Positions 1-5,084 of a DNA stretch of 5,154 nt are shown here, piece by piece. The stretch lies in the NCBI GenBank assembly GCA_900767005.1, contig CAAFXL010000232.1:1-5154 (forward strand), in the 5' to 3' direction. Position numbers and translations under genes: made by a program. The notes beneath the pieces were generated by a model. It saw nothing but the letters and a program-made list of their open reading frames with translations, had not been told where the DNA came from and did not search any database. The stretch comes from an uncultured Ruminobacter sp. (lineage in GTDB: Bacteria > Pseudomonadota > Gammaproteobacteria > Enterobacterales > Succinivibrionaceae). The stretch's first letter is position 1; every line of letters starts with the position of its first letter.

Positions 1-6
1 AATAAC

Positions 7-42
7 CAACCTAACGAAATTTTAATTAAATTTGTTTGGTTG
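7..42 (+). terminator. Terminator-like hairpin at the left edge
   Basis: Positions 7-22 pair with 28-42 to give about 14 base pairs (5, then 3, then 6), with one T-T mismatch, one bulged G at 16 and a 5-base loop at 23-27. The right arm is followed on the plus strand by the T-rich stretch AATTATTTTG. It could end a plus-strand gene lying to the left of this window. The stem is AT-rich and the T-tract is interrupted, so a chance hairpin is possible. Confidence 0.4.
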
Positions 43-159
43 AATTATTTTGAGTACTGATTATTCGACTTTTAGGATCATAAGATTACAGGATATGCTT
101 ATAGCTCATGGTTATATGTCTTAGTTATTTCTTTTAATAAATAACTATAGCTTCTTACT

Positions 160-297
160 AAAATTCTTAATTAAGGATCATTACAATTCTAGATATGTCA
201 TCATTAAAATCCTTAATCATGGATCAATATAATCCTAGATCTATCCTCAGTAAAATCTTAAATATGTCCTCACTAAAATCCTAGATAAGTCCTCAGT
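160..297. repeat. 23-bp tandem repeat array, six units
   Basis: Six consecutive units of exactly 23 bp lie at 160-182, 183-205, 206-228, 229-251, 252-274 and 275-297. The consensus is close to AAAATCCTAGATATGTCCTC followed by AGT. Units 1 and 3 share a variant centre (TTAAT..GGATCA) while units 2, 4, 5 and 6 carry the TAGAT/TCCTC type, so part of the array may have grown as 46-bp doublets. Looser resemblance extends left to about 70 (an AGGATCAT...GATATG block at 74-96 resembles 174-197), and a partial copy may follow at 298-315. The period is not a multiple of three and no long reading frame spans it, so it is not a protein repeat. It looks like an old intergenic minisatellite of unknown role. 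Confidence 0.8.
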
Positions 298-325
298 TGA
301 ATCACTCATTAAAATTTAAAATAAT
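297..325 (+). promoter_or_regulatory. Possible promoter for the 44-codon small ORF
   Basis: TTGAAT (297-302), a 17-base spacer and AATAAT (320-325) make a plausible sigma-A-type promoter. It would start transcription near 332, about 30 bases before the ATG at 363. In DNA this AT-rich such matches arise by chance, so support is modest. The -35 box overlaps the end of the last 23-bp repeat unit. Confidence 0.3.
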
Positions 326-362
326 GAAAATCTAATTTAGGTCTTTAAAGTAACTTTTACTT

Positions 363-497
363 ATGAGTTTTTGGAAATATATTTGGTTAGATTGGAGGTG
401 TCTTTTGATATTAATGATCGTTAAAACCCAATCATCACCCATGAAAGAAATTAAAATTAAAAGGATAAAAAAGAAATTTTTTAAAAGTTGCAGATAA
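363..497 (+). CDS. Possible small membrane-type basic peptide (44 aa)
   Basis: This is an unrecognised small reading frame beginning ATG AGT TTT TGG and ending in TAA at 495-497. The peptide starts MSFWKYIWLDWRC, continues with an aliphatic run CLLILMIV (residues 13-20) and ends in a strongly basic tail (KEIKIKRIKKKFFKSCR, residues 28-44). The shape of aromatic and hydrophobic N-terminus plus cationic tail recalls small membrane-acting peptides such as type I toxins, but I recognise no family. The first ATG has no good ribosome site. A strong GGAGG at 394-398 stands 6 bases before an in-frame TTG at 405, which would give a 30-residue form without most of the Trp-rich part. A candidate antisense RNA lies opposite its end. 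A chance ORF or a remnant of a larger gene are real alternatives. Confidence 0.3.
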   Translation: MSFWKYIWLDWRCLLILMIVKTQSSPMKEIKIKRIKKKFFKSCR

Positions 498-542
498 AAA
501 AAGAAGTCCCAGTGGTTCTCTTCATTTTACCAGGACTTCTTT
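496..542 (-). terminator. Strong intrinsic terminator of the candidate small RNA
   Basis: Read on the minus strand, 542-533 pairs with 509-500 (AAAGAAGTCC with GGACTTCTTT, 10 base pairs). An inner TGGT/ACCA stem lies at 532-529 and 516-513, and the loop is 12 bases. The hairpin runs directly into seven T (plus-strand A at 496-502), the classical arrangement. In the plus direction the hairpin is followed by only a few T and then CGG, so termination of plus-strand transcripts would be weak. Confidence 0.7.
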
Positions 543-558
543 CGGCATTTATTCATAT
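496..558 (-). ncRNA. Candidate small RNA with own promoter and terminator
   Basis: On the minus strand a good promoter (565-592) is followed after about 60 bases by a strong intrinsic terminator, with no protein gene between or just downstream. The predicted transcript of about 63 nt is mostly the terminator hairpin plus a short 5' tail. It overlaps the stop codon region of the plus-strand small ORF by only a few bases and otherwise covers its 3' side. A 9-codon frame inside it (556-527, MNKCRKKSW) begins only 2 bases after the predicted transcript start and has no ribosome site, so I do not treat it as a gene. Possible roles are antisense control of the small ORF, a leader whose downstream gene has been lost, or a relic of a mobile element end. 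The existence of the unit is better supported than its function. Confidence 0.45.
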
Positions 559-564
559 GTGTTC

Positions 565-592
565 AGTATAGCACTTTCTATTTTTACTGCAA
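565..592 (-). promoter_or_regulatory. Promoter of the candidate small RNA
   Basis: On the minus strand, TTGCAG (592-587), a 16-base spacer and TATACT (570-565) match the sigma-A consensus well, with the -10 at 5 of 6. The predicted transcription start is near 558. It points away from the kinase gene and toward the hairpin at 542-500. Confidence 0.5.
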
Positions 593-773
593 TATTTAAT
601 CTTATGTTTTATAAAATTTTGTGATCTTTTTAGAAATTTTTCGTATTTTGGATAAAATATATACAAAAAAGGTAATTTTAAGGGCAAAAAATAAAACTAC
701 TCAAACGATAAAAATATAAAACAATTATCAATCAGCAAAAGCTAAGAACCAGGTTAAAAATATTTTCTTTAAA

Positions 774-1307
774 CTAATGCTTTGCTACATAATCTAAAAA
801 TTCAGGAGTTTTTGACCAATACTTTATTCCCCAGTTCTCAAAATTCCACTCTTCCATGTAGTTATTGCATTCATAATCGATATAAAAAAGTTCATCGTCT
901 TGCATTATGAAATTAGTTGGAAAATAATCAATGTTAGTGTTTGCTGGATAAAGTAAAGCACACATGGCTTTTACTTCTGCTATTGCTTCAGCTGGTAAAG
1001 CATCATTTTTAACTAGTTCATAGATGGTTTCACCATCGATATATTCCTTAATGATGCGTTCATTCTCATAATCGATATCAATTAATTTTGGCATTTTTAT
1101 GCCAATATTAAGAAGTCTCTTATAGTCATTAGCCTCTGCCTCAATCTTATTACCAAAATTGTAATAATCGCATGGTTCATGATGGATTTGTTTAAGGACA
1201 AATTGCTCGTTATCTCTTTTAGCTAAATAAGAATATCCGCCTTTACCTTTACCTAAAAGCTTAATAATTTCATAATCTTTGCCATTAACTTTTAGTATTT
1301 TTTCCAT
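774..1307 (-). CDS. Small protein-kinase-fold protein
   Basis: This 177-residue protein looks like a minimal Ser/Thr-kinase-like or small-molecule kinase of the protein-kinase fold, soluble, with no signal peptide or membrane segment. Visible motifs in order are a glycine-rich ATP loop LGKGKGGY (18-25), the ATP-anchoring Lys in VLKQI (K39), a helix-C glutamate in EAEAN (probably E58), a hinge-like KEYIDG (87-92), a catalytic loop NIDYFPTN with D127 and N132, and the metal-binding Asp in YIDYE (D144, in place of DFG). The set is complete, so an active phosphotransferase is plausible. The C-terminal lobe after D144 is only about 33 residues, so it is far shorter than a classical kinase and resembles compact bacterial predicted kinases. 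Translation starts at an ATG with GAGGA six bases upstream, and the gene ends in TAG. It stands alone, and its substrate cannot be read from the sequence. Confidence 0.8.
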   Translation of the reverse strand: MEKILKVNGKDYEIIKLLGKGKGGYSYLAKRDNEQFVLKQIHHEPCDYYNFGNKIEAEANDYKRLLNIGIKMPKLIDIDYENERIIKEYIDGETIYELVKNDALPAEAIAEVKAMCALLYPANTNIDYFPTNFIMQDDELFYIDYECNNYMEEWNFENWGIKYWSKTPEFLDYVAKH

Positions 1308-1316
1308 AAGAGTTCC
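1308..1316 (-). promoter_or_regulatory. Ribosome binding site of the kinase-like gene
   Basis: On the minus strand GAGGA lies six bases before the ATG at 1307, which supports this start. The block CATAAGAGT covering the start codon (1305-1313) is repeated at 1327-1335, putting a second, out-of-frame ATG 22 bases upstream. Confidence 0.6.
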
Positions 1317-1397
1317 TCACAAACTTCATAAGAGTAACTAAAAATGAATTTAAAAAGTTTAGTAAAATTAATTACTTAGCTTTTATTCTTTTACTTA

Positions 1398-1426
1398 ATC
1401 ATATATAAATTTAAGTTTTAACGCAA
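1398..1426 (-). promoter_or_regulatory. Promoter of the kinase-like gene
   Basis: On the minus strand, TTGCGT (1426-1421), a 17-base spacer and TATGAT (1403-1398) form a good sigma-A-type promoter. The start would be near 1391, leaving an untranslated leader of about 84 bases before the kinase ATG. I see no strong hairpin or riboswitch in that leader. Confidence 0.45.
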
Positions 1427-1439
1427 GATTAAAAAATTT

Positions 1440-1722
1440 AAATTAGATACCCCCTAGTAACTCATATCTCCTCTTAGTTTCTACTTAAAGTAACTAGATT
1501 TTGCTCAATAGTTTTCCAATGGTTACATCAAAGTGTTTCCACTTAATGAATCAGTGTTGCTTCAATAAGTTTCCAAAAAAAATATGAAGGTCGCGAAAAC
1601 AAGTTTTCACTAAAATAACGACTAATTGCGTCAAAAGGTTTCCACTTAAAATACACTGGTTTCGTCATAAAGTTTCCACGCCACTAAGTTTCCACTAATT
1701 GCTTAAACTAAAAAAATAAACA
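1440..1722 (-). mobile_element. Probable relic of an IS21-type element end
   Basis: IS21-family elements are known to carry several repeated copies of part of their terminal sequence, thought to be transposase sites. The array here has that look when read on the minus strand, starting near a TG-rich edge (TGTTTATTTTTTTTAG, about 1722) and running toward 1440. After the last repeat (GTAGAAACTAAG) comes AGAGGAG and then ATG AGT TAC TAG, where a transposase gene would be expected to begin, but the frame stops after three codons. No istA or istB coding sequence remains in the window. I infer a decayed, deleted element. The family call rests on repeat architecture and my memory of such ends, not on an alignment. 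Confidence 0.45.
1474..1700. repeat. GTGGAAACTT repeat array, about 34-bp period
   Basis: At least eight degenerate copies of AAGTTTCCACTTAA (minus strand GTGGAAACTT) occur. The first C of the motif lies at about 1481, 1516, 1539, 1573, 1608, 1642, 1676 and 1692, giving steps of 35, 23, 34, 35, 34, 34 and 16. On the minus strand the best copies extend to about 20 bases, GTGGAAACTTTTTGACGCAA, separated by roughly 14-base spacers that are themselves alike (ending ..TTTTAA or ..ATTAA). The spacers are too short and too similar for a CRISPR array, and no cas gene is present. Confidence 0.8.
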
Positions 1723-1827
1723 TGAAATAACGATAATTTTGTGTTTAACAAATTACTATAAAGTAAAACTAATCAATCATTAACCTTAAATTTTCTCCTT
1801 AAAACCTCTAAATCCTTAAAAAATCAT

Positions 1828-1857
1828 TTGCTTTTATCTTTTTATTCCTTTTAGAAT
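1828..1857 (+). promoter_or_regulatory. Possible promoter of the decayed ATPase gene
   Basis: TTGCTT (1828-1833), an 18-base spacer and TAGAAT (1852-1857) could drive transcription from near 1864. AGAGG at 1895-1899, seven bases before the ATG at 1907, is a good ribosome site, so the original expression signals still look usable. Confidence 0.35.
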
Positions 1858-1906
1858 ATAACCAATTTATTGCAATCAACCAAACAAAAAAGAAAAGAGG
1901 AATGAT

Positions 1907-3097
1907 ATGGGCAATCCAATCATAGATAAATTTATTCAAGAAAACTACTATTTTGATTAACTTAGAAAAGAAGATAAAACTATCATAGATAAAACTGGTC
2001 TTATTTATAAACTTGCTTCTAAACGCGGTTTATTCTATATAGCAAGACCTAAAAACTTTCCAAAAACTCCTATTCTTACCACTATAGAATCATTATTTAA
2101 AGATGGTCTTAAACTATTTAAAGGTTTAAAAATTGAAAACTTAGGATGGAATGATAAAACTTATCCTGTTTTGCATCTTCAAAAATTTAGCGGAAGGATT
2201 GCAAAAATTCAATGGTTAAATCAGGAATATTGTAAAACCTTTTTACAATTTAAAGATGAATACAATTTAGATAATCTTAACTTAAAAGGTGAAGATTGCG
2301 TAGAAGATTTAGAAGAAATCATTAAAGCAACCGATGGTGAAATCCTCATTTTAATTGATAGAATTGATAAGCATTTTGAAAGCATGATTGAAATTTCAAA
2401 TGATTACCAGCCTATGAAATATATTTTTAAAAGATTACTGTTTGTAATTCAAAAGTATGCTCATAAAATTCGCTTTTGTTTAGTGACAGGAACATTTAGA
2501 AATACTTCATTAGGAATATATGAAGGACCGCATCCATTTACGGATTTAACCTTTGATGAAGACTATTTAACTTTATTTGGGTTTACAGATGAAGATCTTG
2601 ATACATATTTTTCAAAAGAACTTGCTAATGCTGCCAGCGTTCTAGAGATAAGCCAAGAAGAATTACGTGAAAAATTAAGAACTCATTACGGGAATTATTC
2701 TTTCGATTTAACAGGTAAAGTTAAAGTTTACGATCCTATGGACGTTCATTACTTCTTAAATGAACCATCATGGAATTTTGTTTCTTATTGGTCTGATGGT
2801 GAATATTTTGACTTTATTTCTAGATACGCCTTATTTGAAATCTACATTAGGTTAAATAAAGAAATTCTAAAACCTTTAAGAGATACCTATAACATAAGTA
2901 AGCATGAATTTTTAGATGTTGAGGAAGTTCTTGAAGCACCTCTTCCACTAATCTTATTCTTTGCTGGTTTTTATACCATTGATCATAGTGATGAGAACTC
3001 TATAACCATTAGAAAAGCTACAAAAACTATCGAAAACTTATTATTTCCAAAATTTTTAGAAGAAGAAGCTGATAAGAAAAAATCCATTTATGAATGA
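1907..3097 (+). pseudogene. Decayed AAA-ATPase-like / PD-(D/E)XK family gene
   Basis: The original gene starts at ATG 1907 (MGNPIIDKF...) behind a good ribosome site. It is broken by TAA at 1958-1960 (codon 18), exactly where the family's FD-x-LRKED element expects an ordinary residue. The frame then stays open to TGA at 3095-3097, about 396 codons in all. Family landmarks follow: IIDKTGLIYKL (26-36), a Walker A region RPKNFPKT where RPRRFGKS is usual, a Walker B region LILIDRIDKHF where LIDEYDKP is usual, and VTGTF near the sensor position. The lid region ends around ILFFAGFYTI. Members normally continue with a C-terminal PD-(D/E)XK nuclease domain of about 100 or more residues; it is absent. 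A shifted 20-codon frame at 3090-3152 may be a leftover. Loss of the Walker A glycine and Walker B glutamate points to an inactive product. A TTG at 2171 could restart translation but has no ribosome site. Confidence 0.8.
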
Positions 3098-3172
3098 CTA
3101 CATAGAATTGGGCAAAGAGATCGAAATGCACTACCATTTCTTAGATAGTTAGATAAAAAATATATTAGAATT

Positions 3173-3203
3173 AAGAAGTTTAGAAACCTTATCTAAACTT
3201 CTT
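3173..3203. terminator. Bidirectional terminator between convergent units
   Basis: AAGAAGTTTAGA (3173-3184) and TCTAAACTTCTT (3192-3203) form a perfect 12-bp stem with a 7-base loop. It is followed by TTATATTTTATT on the plus strand and by AATTCTAATATATTTTTT on the minus strand. It sits between the end of the decayed ATPase gene and the stop of the endonuclease (TAA at 3214-3216), so it can serve both convergent transcripts. Confidence 0.8.
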
Positions 3204-3213
3204 TTATATTTTA

Positions 3214-3948
3214 TTAAAAGCCCAAATAATCAGGAAATGATAATTTAAATATAGCTTTAATAATATCTGGGTTTATATTACTAATTTCTTGTAAAATCTT
3301 TTCCATATTATTATTTTGTTTTGCTGTTGAACTATTTTCATATTTATCTAAAAACGATGAGAGCTCTTGACACATTTTATAAAAAGCTAACTCATCACCG
3401 GTTACTTCAGCATAAAATCTGTCTAACGATACACGTCTAATTTTTTCATTAAACAATATGTCTCCATTAACTTTTACTTTCCAAGGAATATCTTGAGATT
3501 TTTTGGCTATTGCTTCGACAAGATAGCAAGAACAATTAGGTTCCTTTATAAGTTGGTTTTGCATTGATAAATACGTTTTTTGAGAAGAACTGGAATTCAT
3601 AGTATTATGCTTATTTTTCATTTCGACATAAACTTTTTCACCGTTACTTCTTGTATAAATAACATCAAAACCGTGGCTGGGAACAATGCAATTTTTAATA
3701 TATTTAAAAATGTTTTGATGAAAATATCCTATTGCGTTATTGTTTGATTTATCAATTTGTCTTTCGATTTCACTTTTTACTAAATCAACAGCAGATTTAT
3801 GAAAAACAGCTTTATCAAAATTTAATTTGATTGGATCAAGTAAATTTTTATTAAGATCAACTAGGTCTAAGTGTTTTAAGTATGTTTTTATTGTTTCCTC
3901 AATATGGTTATGAAAATTTTCTTCTGATATAAAAGTTAAACTATATAT
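3214..3948 (-). CDS. Type II restriction endonuclease, Eco47II/Sau96I-like
   Basis: Read from 3948 to the TAA at 3214, the frame gives 244 residues, about the usual size for Eco47II/Sau96I-type enzymes, which cut GGNCC. The active site is of PD-(D/E)XK type: HGFDVIY supplies D95, then VYVEMKNKHNTMNSSSSQKTY supplies E109 and K111 (counting from 3948), the family's most conserved block. The N-terminus reads ATA TAT AGT TTA ACT TTT ATA TCA GAA (-YSLTFISEENF), as expected for a start at 3948, but that codon is ATA. No ATG, GTG or TTG occurs before the internal Met 110 (3621), and starting there would delete D95 and E109. AGGAG in the methyltransferase's last codons lies 9 bases before the ATA, and the ATA directly follows the methyltransferase TAA. 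It is therefore either a rare AUA start giving low expression or a start-codon loss. The rest of the frame is undamaged. Confidence 0.85.
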   Translation of the reverse strand: MYSLTFISEENFHNHIEETIKTYLKHLDLVDLNKNLLDPIKLNFDKAVFHKSAVDLVKSEIERQIDKSNNNAIGYFHQNIFKYIKNCIVPSHGFDVIYTRSNGEKVYVEMKNKHNTMNSSSSQKTYLSMQNQLIKEPNCSCYLVEAIAKKSQDIPWKVKVNGDILFNEKIRRVSLDRFYAEVTGDELAFYKMCQELSSFLDKYENSSTAKQNNNMEKILQEISNINPDIIKAIFKLSFPDYLGF

Positions 3949-3962
3949 TTAGTGTTTCTCCT
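3949..3962 (-). promoter_or_regulatory. Shine-Dalgarno site inside the methyltransferase end
   Basis: On the minus strand the methyltransferase ends CAG GAG AAA CAC TAA and is followed at once by ATA. AGGAG lies nine bases before the ATA at 3948-3946, suitable for initiating or re-initiating the endonuclease. Its preservation is the main evidence that translation is or was meant to begin at that codon. Confidence 0.6.
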
Positions 3963-4971
3963 GAGATAAAGTATTATATATTTCATCACCAATTGCTTTT
4001 GCTAAATTAACTGGTACTGCGTTTCCAACTTGTTTATATTTTTCAGATAATTTGCCACAAAATTCCCAATTATCTGGAAATGTTTGAATTCTAGCATTTT
4101 CCCTAAAAGTAAAAGGTCTCACTTCTAATGGATGACAACGATCTGTTTGTTTCATACCAGGACTAGTTAAAACAGTTAGAGATGGTTCATCCAAACTTAG
4201 TCGTCTTAAAATTCCTGTGCGACCACCTCCCATTTCATAGCAAGTTTTCATATACTCTTTAGCTATGTTTTGGTCAATATCACGCCAATAACCACCAGGA
4301 GGAACCAACTTAAAAATGTTTGCTTTATAATCACTATAAAATAAACATTCATCCTTGCTTGGATTAGAATCAAGCTTAATATTTCTAAGTGTCGGCTTAT
4401 AATCTTGTTCAGTAGGAAAATTAAACTTTAGTGTTTCAGCTAAATCATTCCTAATTCCAATGGTTATTAGTCTTTCTCTTTTTTGAGGTACACCATAATT
4501 CCATGCATTTAATACTTTATAAGTTACTTTATAACCTTGTTCTTCGAATATGCCTAAAATAGTTTTATAGGTTTTACCTTGATCGTGAGTAAGTAATCCT
4601 TTAACATTTTCAAAAAGGAACATCTTTGGTTGCAATTCTTTTAAAAAGGTCGCGTAGTAGAAAAACATTGTTCCGCGAACATCATCTAATCCTAATCTTT
4701 TACCTGCATATGAAAAAGATTGGCAAGGAGCACCTCCTGATAATAAATCTAATTCCCCTACTTTTAGATTAAATTCTTCTAATAGATTTCGAGAAACTAC
4801 ATCTCGAACATCTTCACATAAAACTTTCCACTGAGGTCTATTAGTCTTTAATGAAAGAGCTGCATCCTTATTAAATTCAACAAGTCCAATATGTTCAAAA
4901 TTAGCCTCTTCTAATCCTAAGGCTAATCCTCCTGCACCAGCAAAGAGTTCAATAGATTTAAATTTTTTCAT
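3949..4971 (-). CDS. DNA (cytosine-5)-methyltransferase of the R-M system
   Basis: This 340-residue enzyme transfers methyl from S-adenosylmethionine to C5 of a cytosine in the recognition site and so protects host DNA from the neighbouring endonuclease. All main motifs are present in order: motif I FAGAGG (10-15), motif IV GGAPCQSFS with catalytic Cys83, motif VI FENVKG (ENV 121-123), motif VIII VPQKRERL (QKRER 163-167), a variable target-recognition region (about 185-270), motif IX RPFTFRENARIQTFPD (285-300) and motif X VGNAVP (315-320). The sequence appears complete and active. The pairing with an Eco47II/Sau96I-like endonuclease suggests GGNCC as the target. The start ATG (MKKFKSIELFAGAG) is at the normal distance from motif I but has no clear Shine-Dalgarno site. 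Its final codons CAG GAG carry the ribosome site for the endonuclease, so the two genes are probably translated as a coupled pair. Confidence 0.95.
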   Translation of the reverse strand: MKKFKSIELFAGAGGLALGLEEANFEHIGLVEFNKDAALSLKTNRPQWKVLCEDVRDVVSRNLLEEFNLKVGELDLLSGGAPCQSFSYAGKRLGLDDVRGTMFFYYATFLKELQPKMFLFENVKGLLTHDQGKTYKTILGIFEEQGYKVTYKVLNAWNYGVPQKRERLITIGIRNDLAETLKFNFPTEQDYKPTLRNIKLDSNPSKDECLFYSDYKANIFKLVPPGGYWRDIDQNIAKEYMKTCYEMGGGRTGILRRLSLDEPSLTVLTSPGMKQTDRCHPLEVRPFTFRENARIQTFPDNWEFCGKLSEKYKQVGNAVPVNLAKAIGDEIYNTLSQEKH

Positions 4972-5012
4972 AATAAATTTATAAACTTAAAAAATAATAA
5001 CTTATAAAAATT

Positions 5013-5040
5013 ATTCTATCACATTTATAAAACAATACAA
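5013..5040 (-). promoter_or_regulatory. Promoter of the restriction-modification operon
   Basis: On the minus strand, TTGTAT (5040-5035), a 16-base spacer and TAGAAT (5018-5013) preceded by TGA (an extended -10, TGnTAGAAT) make a good promoter. Transcription would start near 5006, leaving a leader of about 35 bases without a strong ribosome site. No controller-protein gene or obvious C-box is visible upstream, so control may rest on the promoter and on weak translation. Confidence 0.5.
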
Positions 5041-5059
5041 GATTTAATTTATTTTATAC

Positions 5060-5084
5060 TTTATTTATTTCTTTAATAAATAAA
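5060..5084. repeat. AT-only inverted repeat upstream of the R-M promoter
   Basis: TTTATTTATT and AATAAATAAA flank a 5-base TCTTT loop. The arms are purely A and T, so the structure is weak and may be chance. A similar string (TTATTTCTTTTAATAAATAA) occurs at about 125-144. The remaining right edge to 5154 shows no gene. Confidence 0.3.

Larger units (their letters stand above)
1..362. other. Non-coding left flank
   Basis: I see no gene in this stretch. It contains the hairpin at 7-42, the 23-bp repeat array and its degenerate left fringe, and a possible promoter at 297-325. Stops are frequent in all frames that I read. The sequence is low-complexity and AT-rich. Confidence 0.6.
1308..1906. 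other. Long intergenic stretch between divergent genes
   Basis: About 600 bases without a gene separate the minus-strand kinase from the plus-strand decayed ATPase gene. It holds the kinase promoter and leader (1308-1426), the GTTTCCAC repeat array (1474-1700) interpreted as an insertion-sequence end, and a possible promoter for the ATPase gene (1828-1857). Short frames exist but none has a recognisable product. Confidence 0.6.

Noticed and set aside
527..556. Leader peptide MNKCRKKSW controlling attenuation at the 500-542 hairpin
   Set aside because: No ribosome site, almost leaderless relative to the predicted RNA start, and no downstream minus-strand gene to regulate in the window.
1474..1700. 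CRISPR-like array of GTTTCCAC repeats
   Set aside because: Repeats are about 20 bp and degenerate, spacers are about 14 bp and similar to each other, spacing varies (16, 23, 34, 35), and no cas gene is near. Transposon-end repeats fit better.
2525..2529. GGACC, a single GGNCC site inside the window
   Set aside because: Only one site was seen by eye, but only two or three are expected in DNA this AT-rich, so it says nothing about site avoidance.
2171..3097. Independent 308-residue gene starting at TTG 2171
   Set aside because: Family sequence continues upstream in frame to the ATG at 1907, which has a good ribosome site, and nothing resembling a ribosome site precedes the TTG.
3090..3152. 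Separate 20-codon gene (MNDYIELGKEIEMHYHFLDS)
   Set aside because: It overlaps the end of the decayed ATPase frame, has no ribosome site and ends just before the terminator. It is more likely a frame-shifted remnant.
3214..3621. Endonuclease gene starting at the internal ATG 3621 (135 aa)
   Set aside because: This would remove the first 109 residues including D95 and E109 of the active site, and the upstream frame is clearly homologous protein sequence. The ATG is the conserved Met of the EMKNKH motif, not a start.
1958..3951. Reassigned UAA codon, since TAA interrupts the ATPase frame and separates the two R-M genes
   Set aside because: The endonuclease also ends with TAA at a sensible place before the terminator, its homologues start where this frame follows the TAA, and I know of no prokaryotic code with UAA as sense. 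A point nonsense mutation and a normal operon junction explain both cases.
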